DNA from: Phytoamicus setariae
Lineage (GTDB): Bacteria > Pseudomonadota > Alphaproteobacteria > Rhizobiales > Rhizobiaceae
NCBI RefSeq assembly: GCF_016722925.1
Contig: NZ_JAEQNC010000018.1
Location: forward strand, 1-64,000
Length of the DNA: 64,000 nt
Reading direction: 5' to 3'
In this document: piece by piece, positions 53,448 to 63,397 of the stretch
Layout of the letters: the number at the start of each line of letters is the position of its first letter
How positions within the stretch are numbered: position 1 is the stretch's first letter
Translations under genes and position numbers: made by a program
The notes under the pieces: generated by a model
Told to the model about the DNA's origin: nothing
The model's input: the letters and a program-made list of their open reading frames with translations, nothing else
Databases searched by the model: none

Positions 53448-53486
53448 CAAAGGGCCCCGGAAATCACAGGATTTCCGGGGCCTTTC
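53448..53486. terminator. Bidirectional terminator between the OYE gene and pyrG
   Basis: A long stem (GGCCCCGGAAAT / ATTTCCGGGGCC) with a CACAGG loop separates the two convergent genes. Short T-runs lie on both sides. Confidence 0.85.
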
Positions 53487-53508
53487 AATGAATTCCAGCC
53501 GGTGTCTG

Positions 53509-55149
<1,641 letters not shown>

Positions 55150-55229
55150 TTACTTCTTCCTGGTCGATTCCGCCAGTGTTAATTTCAATCAATGCATACT
55201 TTACGCGGAAAGCCATGCGGCTGCCCACG

Positions 55230-55258
55230 AAAAAACCGGCAGGAAAGCCCGCCGGTTT
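55230..55258 (-). terminator. Rho-independent terminator of secG
   Basis: On the minus strand ACCGGCGGGC-TTT-CCTGCCGGT is followed by TTTTT, 20 bases after the secG stop. pyrG therefore probably has its own promoter in 55138-55229. Confidence 0.8.
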
Positions 55259-55278
55259 GCACATTCTCTGTTAGTGGG

Positions 55279-55764
55279 TCACTGACCCTGTGCCGGTTTC
55301 TGCTCGCTGGCAGGCTGATCGGCGGGCTTGGCTTCCGTTGCCGAGGCATCAGCCGGCTTGACTTCCGTCTTGGAAGCATCGGCAGGCTTGGCCGCATTGG
55401 TGTTGTCGCCGCCCGTTGGGATGGCGTTCGGGTCAGCTGGCGTTTCCTCGGTCTTCTTGTCCGTTGCCGGTCCAAGCGTGTCGAGAAGGCTCTTGTCGCC
55501 GCTCGTCGTCGTCGGAAGCTTGTTCAGGATGTCCGTCGGACGGGCTTCATAACGTGCAAGCAGGCCAAGGCCGAGAGACGTTATGAAAAACAGCGTCGCC
55601 AGGATAGCAGTCGTCCGGGTCAGCGCGTTTGCCGCACCCCGGGCGCTCATGAAGCCGGACCCGCCGCCGATGCCCAAGCCACCGCCCTCGGAGCGTTGGA
55701 TAAGCACGACGCCGACAAGTGCCAGCACGATCATCAGATGGATCACGATCAATACGGTCTGCAT
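55279..55764 (-). CDS. secG: Preprotein translocase subunit SecG
   Basis: A 161-residue inner-membrane component of SecYEG. The two membrane helices are TVLIVIHLMIVLALVGVVLI and TTAILATLFFITSLGLGLLA, joined by the conserved SEGGGLGIGGG and MSARGAANALTR. A tail of about 80 residues rich in Ala, Pro, Lys, Glu and Asp (repeats of KPADAS and the like) extends beyond the core; such tails are usual in Rhizobiales and vary in length. The ATG at 55764 is preferred over a TTG three codons before. Confidence 0.94.
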   Translation of the reverse strand: MQTVLIVIHLMIVLALVGVVLIQRSEGGGLGIGGGSGFMSARGAANALTRTTAILATLFFITSLGLGLLARYEARPTDILNKLPTTTSGDKSLLDTLGPATDKKTEETPADPNAIPTGGDNTNAAKPADASKTEVKPADASATEAKPADQPASEQKPAQGQ

Positions 55765-55881
55765 AAAGTCCAATCCCGTCCGGTCGACCCGGACAAATCT
55801 TACAATTGGCGCGCTCTTACACGAGGCGCGTGCGATTTAAAAGCCCCTTCGGCCGTATTTACCGGCATCCCCGCCCTGTTC

Positions 55882-56649
55882 TTAGGCGCTGATTTCTGCG
55901 TAGACCTGAGAAATGGCGAGGAAGTCGGCGGATTTCAAGCTGGCGCCGCCGATAAGTGCACCGTCGACATTGACGACGCTCATTAACTCTTTGGCGTTCG
56001 ACGGCTTGACCGAACCGCCGTAAAGCAGACGCATCTTCGCACCCTTGCTACCGAAGCGGCTGACAAGTTCGCCCCGCATGAATGCATGTGCCTCGCGAAC
56101 GTCCTCTACGGTCGGCGTCAAGCCGGTGCCGATTGCCCAGACCGGCTCATAGGCGATCACGGTGTTCTCGGCTGTTGCGCCATCCGGCACGGAACCGGCG
56201 AGCTGGCGGTTCAGCACATCGAGCGTGGTTCCGCCCTTGCGCTCCGCTTCGGTTTCTCCGATGCAGACGATTGCGGTGAGATCTGCCTCATGGGCGGCTA
56301 TTGCCTTGGCTCGCACCAGCCCATCGCCTTCTCCATGCAGCGTGCGCCGCTCGGAATGGCCGACGATGGCAAAGGTACCGAAGCAGTCGGCAATCATTTC
56401 CGCAGAGATGTCGCCGGTAAACGCCCCCGATTTCGCAGTATGGCAATCCTGCGCACCAATTTTCAGCGGGCTATCGGTCACCAGCGCCGTCGCAACATAA
56501 AGAAGCGTGGCGGGAGGGCAAATCAGCAGGTCGATCTTCTCGGAAAGCGCCCCGATACCTGCCGCAATCGCCTTCAATTCGTTGAGCGATTCGCGCGTTC
56601 CGTTCATCTTCCAGTTCCCCGCAACCAATGGACGGATTTCCGGTGTCAT
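55882..56649 (-). CDS. tpiA: Triosephosphate isomerase
   Basis: A 255-residue TIM-barrel enzyme interconverting dihydroxyacetone phosphate and glyceraldehyde-3-phosphate. AGNWKMNG near residue 9 gives the catalytic Lys, GHSERR near 97 the His, and [11 protein letters not shown] near 170 the Glu. The ATG at 56649 follows GGGGGAAAG; an open frame to 56736 adds residues foreign to the family. It is the first gene of the tpiA-secG-pyrG series. Confidence 0.97.
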   Translation of the reverse strand: MTPEIRPLVAGNWKMNGTRESLNELKAIAAGIGALSEKIDLLICPPATLLYVATALVTDSPLKIGAQDCHTAKSGAFTGDISAEMIADCFGTFAIVGHSERRTLHGEGDGLVRAKAIAAHEADLTAIVCIGETEAERKGGTTLDVLNRQLAGSVPDGATAENTVIAYEPVWAIGTGLTPTVEDVREAHAFMRGELVSRFGSKGAKMRLLYGGSVKPSNAKELMSVVNVDGALIGGASLKSADFLAISQVYAEISA

Positions 56650-56861
56650 CGCTTTCCCCCGCGTGTGTAAAACAAGATGACGACGCTCTATCAGACGGTG
56701 TAAAATCCCCGCAAGCGAAAGTTCCAATATGCGCAAGTTTAATCAGCAAATGGAAATCGCTGGAATGTGGAATAAGTTTACAGGGTGAGCCGTTACACAT
56801 ACGCGGAAATCAATCCGCCCGGTCGAGGCGTTATGCGCCGGCACCGAGGGACATAGACATC

Positions 56862-58385
56862 ATGTCAGCTCTTTTCGATAGCGCACGCATGGCGATCCGC
56901 CTTCTGGCAGTCCTACTGGTGGCGTTGTGTGCCTTGCCGGCATTGGCATCAAGCCGGGTGGCATTGGTAATCGGCATGTCCAAATACCAGACCATTCCGA
57001 CGCTGGCCAACACGCTCAGCGATGCCACCGACATCGCCACAACGTTACGGAAGCTCGGCTTTCAGGTCGAGACTTCGATCGACCAGCCTTTGGTCGGCCT
57101 CGTCAAGACTCTCAACGACTTCTCGTTCAAGGCCGAAACGGCTGAAATCGCCATGGTCTACTACGCCGGACATGGTGTCGAACTCAATGGCGACAACTTT
57201 CTCATCCCCGTCGATATCCGGATCACCAAGCCGGAACAGATTGCTTCGCAAGCCATCACCCTGAAGAACCTGCTGAATTCGGTGGCCAACGCGCGCAGGC
57301 TGCGCATCGTCATTCTCGACTCCTGCCGCAACAACCCGTTTACGGACTGGCCCTCGCAGGAGTTGGCCAAGGCAAGCTCGCCGGATTACCAGACAGGTGA
57401 AGTCACCAAAATACGCACAGGCGGGCTTGCCGCGCCTTCTGCCGACAAGGGGATGCTCGTTGTCTACGCTGCCAAGGATGGCGAAGTGGCGCTGGATGGC
57501 GAAAGCGGTCACAGCCCCTTTGCGCGCGCACTGCTTTCGGAGCTTCCGGCCCGGAACATCGAAATCGGCATGATGTTTCGACGGGTGCGTGACAAAGTAA
57601 TGCAGGAAACACGGAACAAGCAGGAACCGCATTTCTACGGTTCTCTCTCGGGCATACCCTACTTCCTCGCCGGTGCCGACATGAACGTGGCTGCCCTGAC
57701 CGACCCCAAAAAGGCCTGGGGTTCGCTGGCGCCGGACCAGGAACTGCAACTCGCCTCGCTGGTGGAAGACGGCAATGTCCGCGCGATGATTGGCCTCGGT
57801 TACATGTCACTCAGCCCTGACAAGTCCCGCTTCAAGCCACAAAAGGCATTCGAACTCTTTTCGCGCGCCTCCACCGAGGGCGATCCGGAAGCGATGTTCG
57901 AACTCGCCAAGCTCTACGAAAAAGGCATCGGGGTGAACCAGGATTTCACCAAGGCCGTGGAACTTTACCAAAAATCCGCAGATCTCGGCTTTGCGGACGC
58001 CATCAACGACCTCGGTTTTCTCTACTATCAGGGAGCCAGCGGCTTGGCCCGCGACCGACAAAAGGCGATCGAGCTCTTTCTCAAGGCGGCGGACCTGCGC
58101 CATCCGCAAGCGATGTACAATGTCGCAGCATTGATCGACGACGGCACGATCAAGGGCAAGACACCAGATGATGCCGCGCGCTACCTTTATGCAGCATTGC
58201 GCTCTGGCGTGAAGGACGTGCTGGCGCAACTGTCCGACCGCCCCAATCAGTTCAAACCGGCAACGCGCAAGGCGCTGCAGGCTGAACTGGCAAAAAACCG
58301 CTTCTATTCCGGCAAGATAGACGGCAGTATCGGTCAGGGTACCCAGAGAAGCATGCGCATCGCTTTCGGCGAAACGGCTGAATAG
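56862..58385 (+). CDS. Caspase-like (peptidase C14) protein with Sel1 repeats
   Basis: A 507-residue exported protein. The signal segment is AIRLLAVLLVALCALPALA, with cleavage near residue 29. A caspase-fold domain at about 31-270 keeps the catalytic dyad His104 (YYAGHGVE) and Cys155 (ILDSCRNNPF). Sel1-type tetratricopeptide repeats occupy about 340-450 (AMFELAKLYEKGIGV and two more). The last 45 residues resemble a degenerate peptidoglycan-binding motif (GKIDGSIGQGTQRSM). It should be periplasmic; the substrate is unknown. GAGGG precedes the ATG. It is nine bases from the next gene, so the two form a unit. Confidence 0.85.
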   Translation: MSALFDSARMAIRLLAVLLVALCALPALASSRVALVIGMSKYQTIPTLANTLSDATDIATTLRKLGFQVETSIDQPLVGLVKTLNDFSFKAETAEIAMVYYAGHGVELNGDNFLIPVDIRITKPEQIASQAITLKNLLNSVANARRLRIVILDSCRNNPFTDWPSQELAKASSPDYQTGEVTKIRTGGLAAPSADKGMLVVYAAKDGEVALDGESGHSPFARALLSELPARNIEIGMMFRRVRDKVMQETRNKQEPHFYGSLSGIPYFLAGADMNVAALTDPKKAWGSLAPDQELQLASLVEDGNVRAMIGLGYMSLSPDKSRFKPQKAFELFSRASTEGDPEAMFELAKLYEKGIGVNQDFTKAVELYQKSADLGFADAINDLGFLYYQGASGLARDRQKAIELFLKAADLRHPQAMYNVAALIDDGTIKGKTPDDAARYLYAALRSGVKDVLAQLSDRPNQFKPATRKALQAELAKNRFYSGKIDGSIGQGTQRSMRIAFGETAE

Positions 58386-58394
58386 GAAGTGACG

Positions 58395-59015
58395 ATGTCC
58401 CTCAGGTTTTTCGATGTCACCTTTCGCGCCGTTCTCGTAGGCTCGATGCTGATCTGTGCGCCGGTCGAGGTCGGCGCGCAAAGTGTGGATCGCCCGGACA
58501 AGCCAAATCGCGAGAAAACCCGCGTGGTCAGCCGCCCCCAGGACAAGGATCGGCTACCGCTCAGCCAGCTGACGACGTCCAAAATCTCCCGGGACGTGGA
58601 TGCGATTCGTCGTGAATGCGTCCAGTATAACGATGTTTACCGCATCGACTGCCTGCGCCAAGGCATCGACATGATGCTGGCTACCCTTCCCGAAAACAGC
58701 GAATACGAGCAAGCCAAGAACATTCTTGGCAAAACGAGCGGCCAGCTCAATCATATTGTCAGCGTCTATCAGGACCGTAGCGCAACCAAGCTTGTCCCGG
58801 CACCGGGCGCCAATCCACGCTTCAAGAAGCAGCGGCAATACAGCGCCATCAAACGCAACACCGTCGCGCTGGCCACGAAGCAGGCAACAGCTGCAGTGGA
58901 CGAAGCTGCGACATCGCTTCTTCGCTCAAGCGAAAACTCCGAACGCCGTTACGCCCACTACCAGGAGATTTCCATCGCGGTGGATTCGACCAAGACGCTG
59001 TTAAGGTCGTCCTGA
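58395..59015 (+). CDS. Secreted hypothetical protein paired with the caspase-like gene
   Basis: A 206-residue protein with a signal segment (FRAVLVGSMLICAPVEVGAQ, cleavage near residue 29). The mature part is basic and mostly helical, with two cysteines near residues 75 and 84 (RRECVQYNDVYRIDCLRQG) that could form a disulfide. I recognise no family. AGGAAG lies just before the ATG at 58395, only nine bases after the caspase-like stop. Co-transcription suggests it is a substrate, inhibitor or partner of that peptidase, which is inference. Confidence 0.7.
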   Translation: MSLRFFDVTFRAVLVGSMLICAPVEVGAQSVDRPDKPNREKTRVVSRPQDKDRLPLSQLTTSKISRDVDAIRRECVQYNDVYRIDCLRQGIDMMLATLPENSEYEQAKNILGKTSGQLNHIVSVYQDRSATKLVPAPGANPRFKKQRQYSAIKRNTVALATKQATAAVDEAATSLLRSSENSERRYAHYQEISIAVDSTKTLLRSS

Positions 59016-59018
59016 GCC

Positions 59019-59894
59019 CTATCTGAGAATCCAGTTCAAACTGTCACGCCAGTCGGTCATGCGAACCGGCGTGCCATGCGATCCCGTCTCGAACAGGACG
59101 AACCGGGTCGGATAGCGTTCTGCGAACAAGGATTTGTAAAGTTTCACCTGGTCGGCGGCGGCATAGACACTGTCGCGCGATCCGTGGCTGAAGAACATCG
59201 GCAACCGGGCCTTGTGGGCAACGCTTGAGCCAAAGTTCGGGTCCGTCGCGCCCCCCATGATCATCATGCCCGCAAGCTTGCCGACCGCCTGCGCATCCTT
59301 GCTGATGCCCCAGCAGACGAAACTGCCCATCGACGCACAGGACAGGACCACTCTTGTATTTGGCGAAACTCGGGCAATGTGGCTGATGAGCGCCGATATA
59401 TCAGCCACGCCTTCAGCGTCGAAACTCCTTACGCTCGCGGCGTAATAGACCCCCTGGTTATCGACGGCGAGGTTCTTGAGGCGGTTGAAATTGCCGCCGA
59501 AACTGAAATCGTTGGCGCCGAGCTTGCGATCGCCGCCACGCCCGTGAATGAAAATGACCGCAAACCGCGCGTTCTTCACCTCACCCACCCGCAGCACGTC
59601 GATCGACCGGCCATCCGCCTCAACGGTTTCGAACGCCTGCTGGCGCTTCACGCCGAGCGAAACATACCTGCTCTTCGCACGCCGTTCGGGGATTTCATCG
59701 CGACCGTTGATATCGCGTATCTCCTGATAATCGACCGTGACAAAGCCGCCGCCATCTTCCTGGCTAAGGATTGCCGGATAGGCGAAGAGCGAGTCCTTGT
59801 ACGCCTTGAGTTCAAGCGCGCCAACGGGTAAAGACATCAGGATGAAGGCCGATGCAGCGGCAACCCAGCGCTTCGTCAATTGAACTGTGGACAT
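59019..59894 (-). CDS. Secreted alpha/beta-hydrolase-fold protein
   Basis: A 291-residue exported protein (signal segment WVAAASAFILMSLPVGALE). The hydrolase core has FIHGRGGDRK as oxyanion region and a nucleophile Ser in LSCASMGSF, where the usual first glycine of G-x-S-x-G is Cys. A candidate Asp lies in SHGSRDSVY and the His in ETGSHGTPV near the C-terminus. AAGGGA sits before the ATG at 59894. It converges on the caspase-like pair with a three-base gap and diverges from parE. Substrate unknown. Confidence 0.83.
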   Translation of the reverse strand: MSTVQLTKRWVAAASAFILMSLPVGALELKAYKDSLFAYPAILSQEDGGGFVTVDYQEIRDINGRDEIPERRAKSRYVSLGVKRQQAFETVEADGRSIDVLRVGEVKNARFAVIFIHGRGGDRKLGANDFSFGGNFNRLKNLAVDNQGVYYAASVRSFDAEGVADISALISHIARVSPNTRVVLSCASMGSFVCWGISKDAQAVGKLAGMMIMGGATDPNFGSSVAHKARLPMFFSHGSRDSVYAAADQVKLYKSLFAERYPTRFVLFETGSHGTPVRMTDWRDSLNWILR

Positions 59895-60033
59895 CAGCGT
59901 CCCTTTCCCCGGGCCAGCCGGCCGGCGCTTGCTATCCGGATCTTTGAGCGTAAATCTTGCGATAATCGCGATCTGTCGAGCTTTCTGGCAGAATCCGCTG
60001 ATTCGCGAAACCAACAGGTTTGAAAAGACAGAC

Positions 60034-62103
60034 ATGAGCCACGCTTTCGATCTCTTCTCCGGCATGCCTGCAAGCCCGAAATCCGAGAAGACCGAACCTG
60101 CTCCTCCAAAGCCGGTACCGGACCAGGCTGCGCCGACGAATGCGGCAGCGCCCCTCCCGCCGATGCCAGCCACCGGCGAGGACTATGGCGCGTCTGCCAT
60201 CCGGGTGCTCGAAGGCTTGGAACCCGTACGCATGCGACCGGGCATGTATATCGGCGGTACGGATGAAAAGGCACTTCACCACCTGTTCGCCGAAGTCATC
60301 GACAACTCGATGGACGAAGCCGTTGCCGGACATGCAAATTTCATCGACGTCAATCTGGATGCAGAAGGCTTTCTGACGGTCACCGACAACGGCCGCGGCA
60401 TTCCGGTGGAAAACCATCCGCAGGTTCCCGGCAAGTCGACGCTGGAAGTCATCATGACCAAGCTGCATGCCGGCGGCAAGTTCGACGGCAAGGCTTATGA
60501 GACTTCGGGCGGTCTGCACGGCGTCGGCATTTCGGTCGTCAACGCATTGTCGGATCTCGTCGAGGTCGAAGTCGCCCGCAACAAGCGGCTTTATCGCCAG
60601 CGCTTTTCGCGCGGGATACCGCAAGGCGCGCTGGAGGAACTCGGCGAAATCCACAACCGGCGCGGCACGCGTGTTCGCTTCCATCCGGATGCGCAGATTT
60701 TCGGCGCGCATGCGAAATTCGATCCCGGCCGACTGTTCCGCATGGCTCGCTCCAAGGCCTACCTGTTCGGTGGCGTCGAAATCCGATGGAGTTGCGATGC
60801 CTCGCTCGTCGAAAACAGTGACGTTCCCGATAAGGCCGTTTTCCACTTCCCCGGCGGTCTCAAGGACTATCTGGCCGCGCAGATCGGCAAGGAATTCACC
60901 GTCACCCGCGAAATCTTCGCCGGCAAGACGGAGCGCTCCGGCGGACATGGCTCGGTCGAGTGGGCTGTCACGTGGTATGGCGGCGACGCCATGCTTCATT
61001 CCTACTGCAACACGATCCCGACGACCGAGGGCGGTACGCACGAAGCAGGTTTCCGCATCGCGCTGACCAAGGGTCTCAAGACCTATGCCGAACTGACCAA
61101 CAACAAGCGCGCGGCCAACATCACCACCGACGACGTCATGATTTCGGCTGCGGGAATGATGTCCGTATTCATCCGCGAACCGGAATTCGTCGGCCAGACA
61201 AAGGACAGGCTCGCCACCGTCGAAGCCCAGAGGATCGTCGAAAACGTCATCCGCGACCCCTTCGACCACTATCTGGCTGATAATCCGTCCGAAGCCGACA
61301 AACTGCTGGAATGGGTCATCGAACGATCCGAAGAGCGGATGCGCCGGCGCAAGGAGAAGGAAGTCAACCGCAAATCGGCGGTTCGCAAGCTTCGCCTGCC
61401 CGGCAAGCTGGCCGATTGCTCGCAGAACTCGGCCGAAGGTGCGGAACTGTTCATCGTCGAAGGTGACTCGGCTGGCGGCTCCGCCAAGCAGGCGCGAAAC
61501 CGCGCCAACCAGGCCATCCTGCCGCTCAGGGGCAAGATCCTCAATGTTGCAAGTTCCGGTCGCGAAAAACTCAGTGCGAACCAGCAGATCGCCGATCTGA
61601 TCCAGGCACTTGGCTGCGGTTCGCGCAGCAAGTATCGCGAGGAAGATCTACGCTATGAGCGCGTCGTCATCATGACGGACGCCGACGTCGATGGTGCACA
61701 CATCGCATCCTTGCTGATCACCTTCTTTTATCAGGAAATGACCGACCTCGTCCGCAAGGGCCATCTGTTTCTCGCCGTGCCTCCGCTCTATCGCATGACC
61801 CAGGGCAGCAAGACGCTCTATGCACGAGACGACGCACACAGGGCAGAACTGATGGAGACCGAGTTCAAGGGGCGTGGCAAGGTGGAGATCGGGCGCTTCA
61901 AGGGTCTTGGCGAGATGTCGCCGGGCCAATTGAAGGAAACGACGATGGATCCGGCCACGCGCACTCTCCTGCGCGTCGACATTGATGAAGTGGATTTCGA
62001 AGGCACGCGCGGGGCTGTGGACAGCCTGATGGGCACCAAACCGGAACTGCGCTTCCGCTTCATTCAGGAGCGTGCGGTGTTCGCCGAGAACCTGGACATC
62101 TGA
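60034..62103 (+). CDS. parE: DNA topoisomerase IV subunit B
   Basis: A 689-residue type IIA topoisomerase ATPase subunit for decatenating chromosomes. A Pro/Ala-rich N-terminal extension of about 45 residues precedes the GHKL ATPase, with VIDNSMDEAVAG, VTDNGRGIPVENHP and TSGGLHGVGISVVNALS. The Toprim domain carries VEGDSAGGSAKQARN and the metal-binding DADVDGAHI. Length and the lack of a GyrB-type insert favour ParE over GyrB. The ATG at 60034 fits other rhizobial ParE proteins. Confidence 0.95.
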   Translation: MSHAFDLFSGMPASPKSEKTEPAPPKPVPDQAAPTNAAAPLPPMPATGEDYGASAIRVLEGLEPVRMRPGMYIGGTDEKALHHLFAEVIDNSMDEAVAGHANFIDVNLDAEGFLTVTDNGRGIPVENHPQVPGKSTLEVIMTKLHAGGKFDGKAYETSGGLHGVGISVVNALSDLVEVEVARNKRLYRQRFSRGIPQGALEELGEIHNRRGTRVRFHPDAQIFGAHAKFDPGRLFRMARSKAYLFGGVEIRWSCDASLVENSDVPDKAVFHFPGGLKDYLAAQIGKEFTVTREIFAGKTERSGGHGSVEWAVTWYGGDAMLHSYCNTIPTTEGGTHEAGFRIALTKGLKTYAELTNNKRAANITTDDVMISAAGMMSVFIREPEFVGQTKDRLATVEAQRIVENVIRDPFDHYLADNPSEADKLLEWVIERSEERMRRRKEKEVNRKSAVRKLRLPGKLADCSQNSAEGAELFIVEGDSAGGSAKQARNRANQAILPLRGKILNVASSGREKLSANQQIADLIQALGCGSRSKYREEDLRYERVVIMTDADVDGAHIASLLITFFYQEMTDLVRKGHLFLAVPPLYRMTQGSKTLYARDDAHRAELMETEFKGRGKVEIGRFKGLGEMSPGQLKETTMDPATRTLLRVDIDEVDFEGTRGAVDSLMGTKPELRFRFIQERAVFAENLDI

Positions 62104-62217
62104 TTATAAAGGGAAGGCATCGTCTTCCTGTTCGATTCACGGGGAACCGGGTCAAAAACGTTTTCTTAACGTCAATCGGCCTATTGTTACCATTGAATGA
62201 TTTTCGGACAGACAACC

Positions 62218-62826
62218 ATGCATGCACACCAGACCGCAAATGCCATAGCTGCCAACACATCTGTGGACGCACGCGCATTCCAGCGCGTCGTGGTCAACCT
62301 GCAAGGCCGCCTGATGCTTGCCGATCTCTCTGAGTTCGATTGCAAGGCACTCGATATGTCTCCGGGGGATGTCCGTTTTCAGTGCACCGCTTTTCCGAAA
62401 GTCGGTGAACGCGTCATCGCCTACATCGACCATATCGGCCGGCTGGAAGGCAACGTTGCAAAGCTGGTGGACCATGGTTTCGTCGTGGCCCTGCAGGCCA
62501 CGGAACGCAAGCGGGATAAACTTGCAGCCCAACTCGCCTGGCTCGCCAACAAGAGCGATCTTGGCCTGCCGGAGGACCGGAGACACGAGCGCATCGCCCC
62601 AAGGTCGACCCACTCAGAACTGGGCCTTGACGACGGCCGCAGCTACGCCTGCCGGATCATCGACCTTTCCGTTTCCGGTGCCGCCGTTGAAATCGACGTG
62701 CGCCCTGCCCTCGGAACGCCTGTCCGGCTTGGCAACATGCGCGGACGCGTGGTGCGCCACTTCCAGGAAGGCGTCGCCATTGAATTCTCAAACGTGCTGA
62801 GCCGCGAGGGTCTCGAAACCTTCTGA
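62218..62826 (+). CDS. PilZ-domain protein, probable cyclic-di-GMP receptor
   Basis: A 202-residue protein with two PilZ-like halves. The second is canonical, with RRHER at residues 120-124 and DLSVSG at 148-153, the two cyclic-di-GMP contact motifs. The first half (about 20-95) keeps a DMSPGD segment but lacks a clear RxxxR, so it may be structural. There is no membrane segment. It probably links the cyclic-di-GMP level to motility or surface behaviour. The ATG at 62218 has GGA upstream; an ATG seven codons earlier has no site. A terminator follows. Confidence 0.85.
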   Translation: MHAHQTANAIAANTSVDARAFQRVVVNLQGRLMLADLSEFDCKALDMSPGDVRFQCTAFPKVGERVIAYIDHIGRLEGNVAKLVDHGFVVALQATERKRDKLAAQLAWLANKSDLGLPEDRRHERIAPRSTHSELGLDDGRSYACRIIDLSVSGAAVEIDVRPALGTPVRLGNMRGRVVRHFQEGVAIEFSNVLSREGLETF

Positions 62827-62872
62827 TAGCGACCGCCTAGCCGGGCAAAACACTCCAGACGCAGCTAACTTC

Positions 62873-62899
62873 GAAACCGGCAGCACGCCGGTTTTTTTG
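62873..62899 (+). terminator. Rho-independent terminator of the PilZ gene
   Basis: AACCGGC-AGCAC-GCCGGTT followed by seven T residues, about 50 bases after the stop. Confidence 0.85.
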
Positions 62900-63159
62900 T
62901 GCCCGAGCATTGGCGCATGATGGAGCCCATCCTATCGGACACACCATTCGACGGCGCCAAAAGCCACATTTCGGCAGCCGCCGAAAAAATATTTTCATTA
63001 TTCTGCTGTCGCGTTTTGGCTGATGGAGCGCGACCGGACAGATACGTCATCATGCGCCTCCCGCCCGCAACTTGTATCGTTTCGATCCAACTACATTCCC
63101 AAAATGGTACACTCCGACAGCGTCGTCAGAGCGAGCGTACAGCGCACAAATTTTGTCTT

Positions 63160-63330
63160 TCATATTCAATCGCTTATGGCGTTTTTCATAAATTTTTATT
63201 CAAATTCAATTCTCATTCTCCTAAAAACAATACAAAATTCGATTCAAATACACTTCAAATACCATTCAACTTTTATTCTTGTTTTTGTAAAAACAAACTC
63301 AAGAACATCTAAAGTCTATACTTAATCTTA
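63160..63330. other. AT-rich tract with phased TTCAA repeats
   Basis: About 170 bases of markedly low GC in an otherwise GC-rich window. TTCAA occurs at 63199, 63205, 63243, 63254 and 63265, the last three exactly 11 bases apart, with a further TTC at 63276. It suggests intrinsically bent DNA or a site for an AT-binding nucleoid or zinc-finger (MucR/Ros-type) regulator upstream of the peptidase gene. The preceding 62900-63159 shows no supportable gene. Confidence 0.55.
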
Positions 63331-63397
63331 CTGTCGTTCTTCGCGAGAGGTAAAAACACCTGTGCCAATATCTTCCCATCAACGGGGAGATAAGGGA

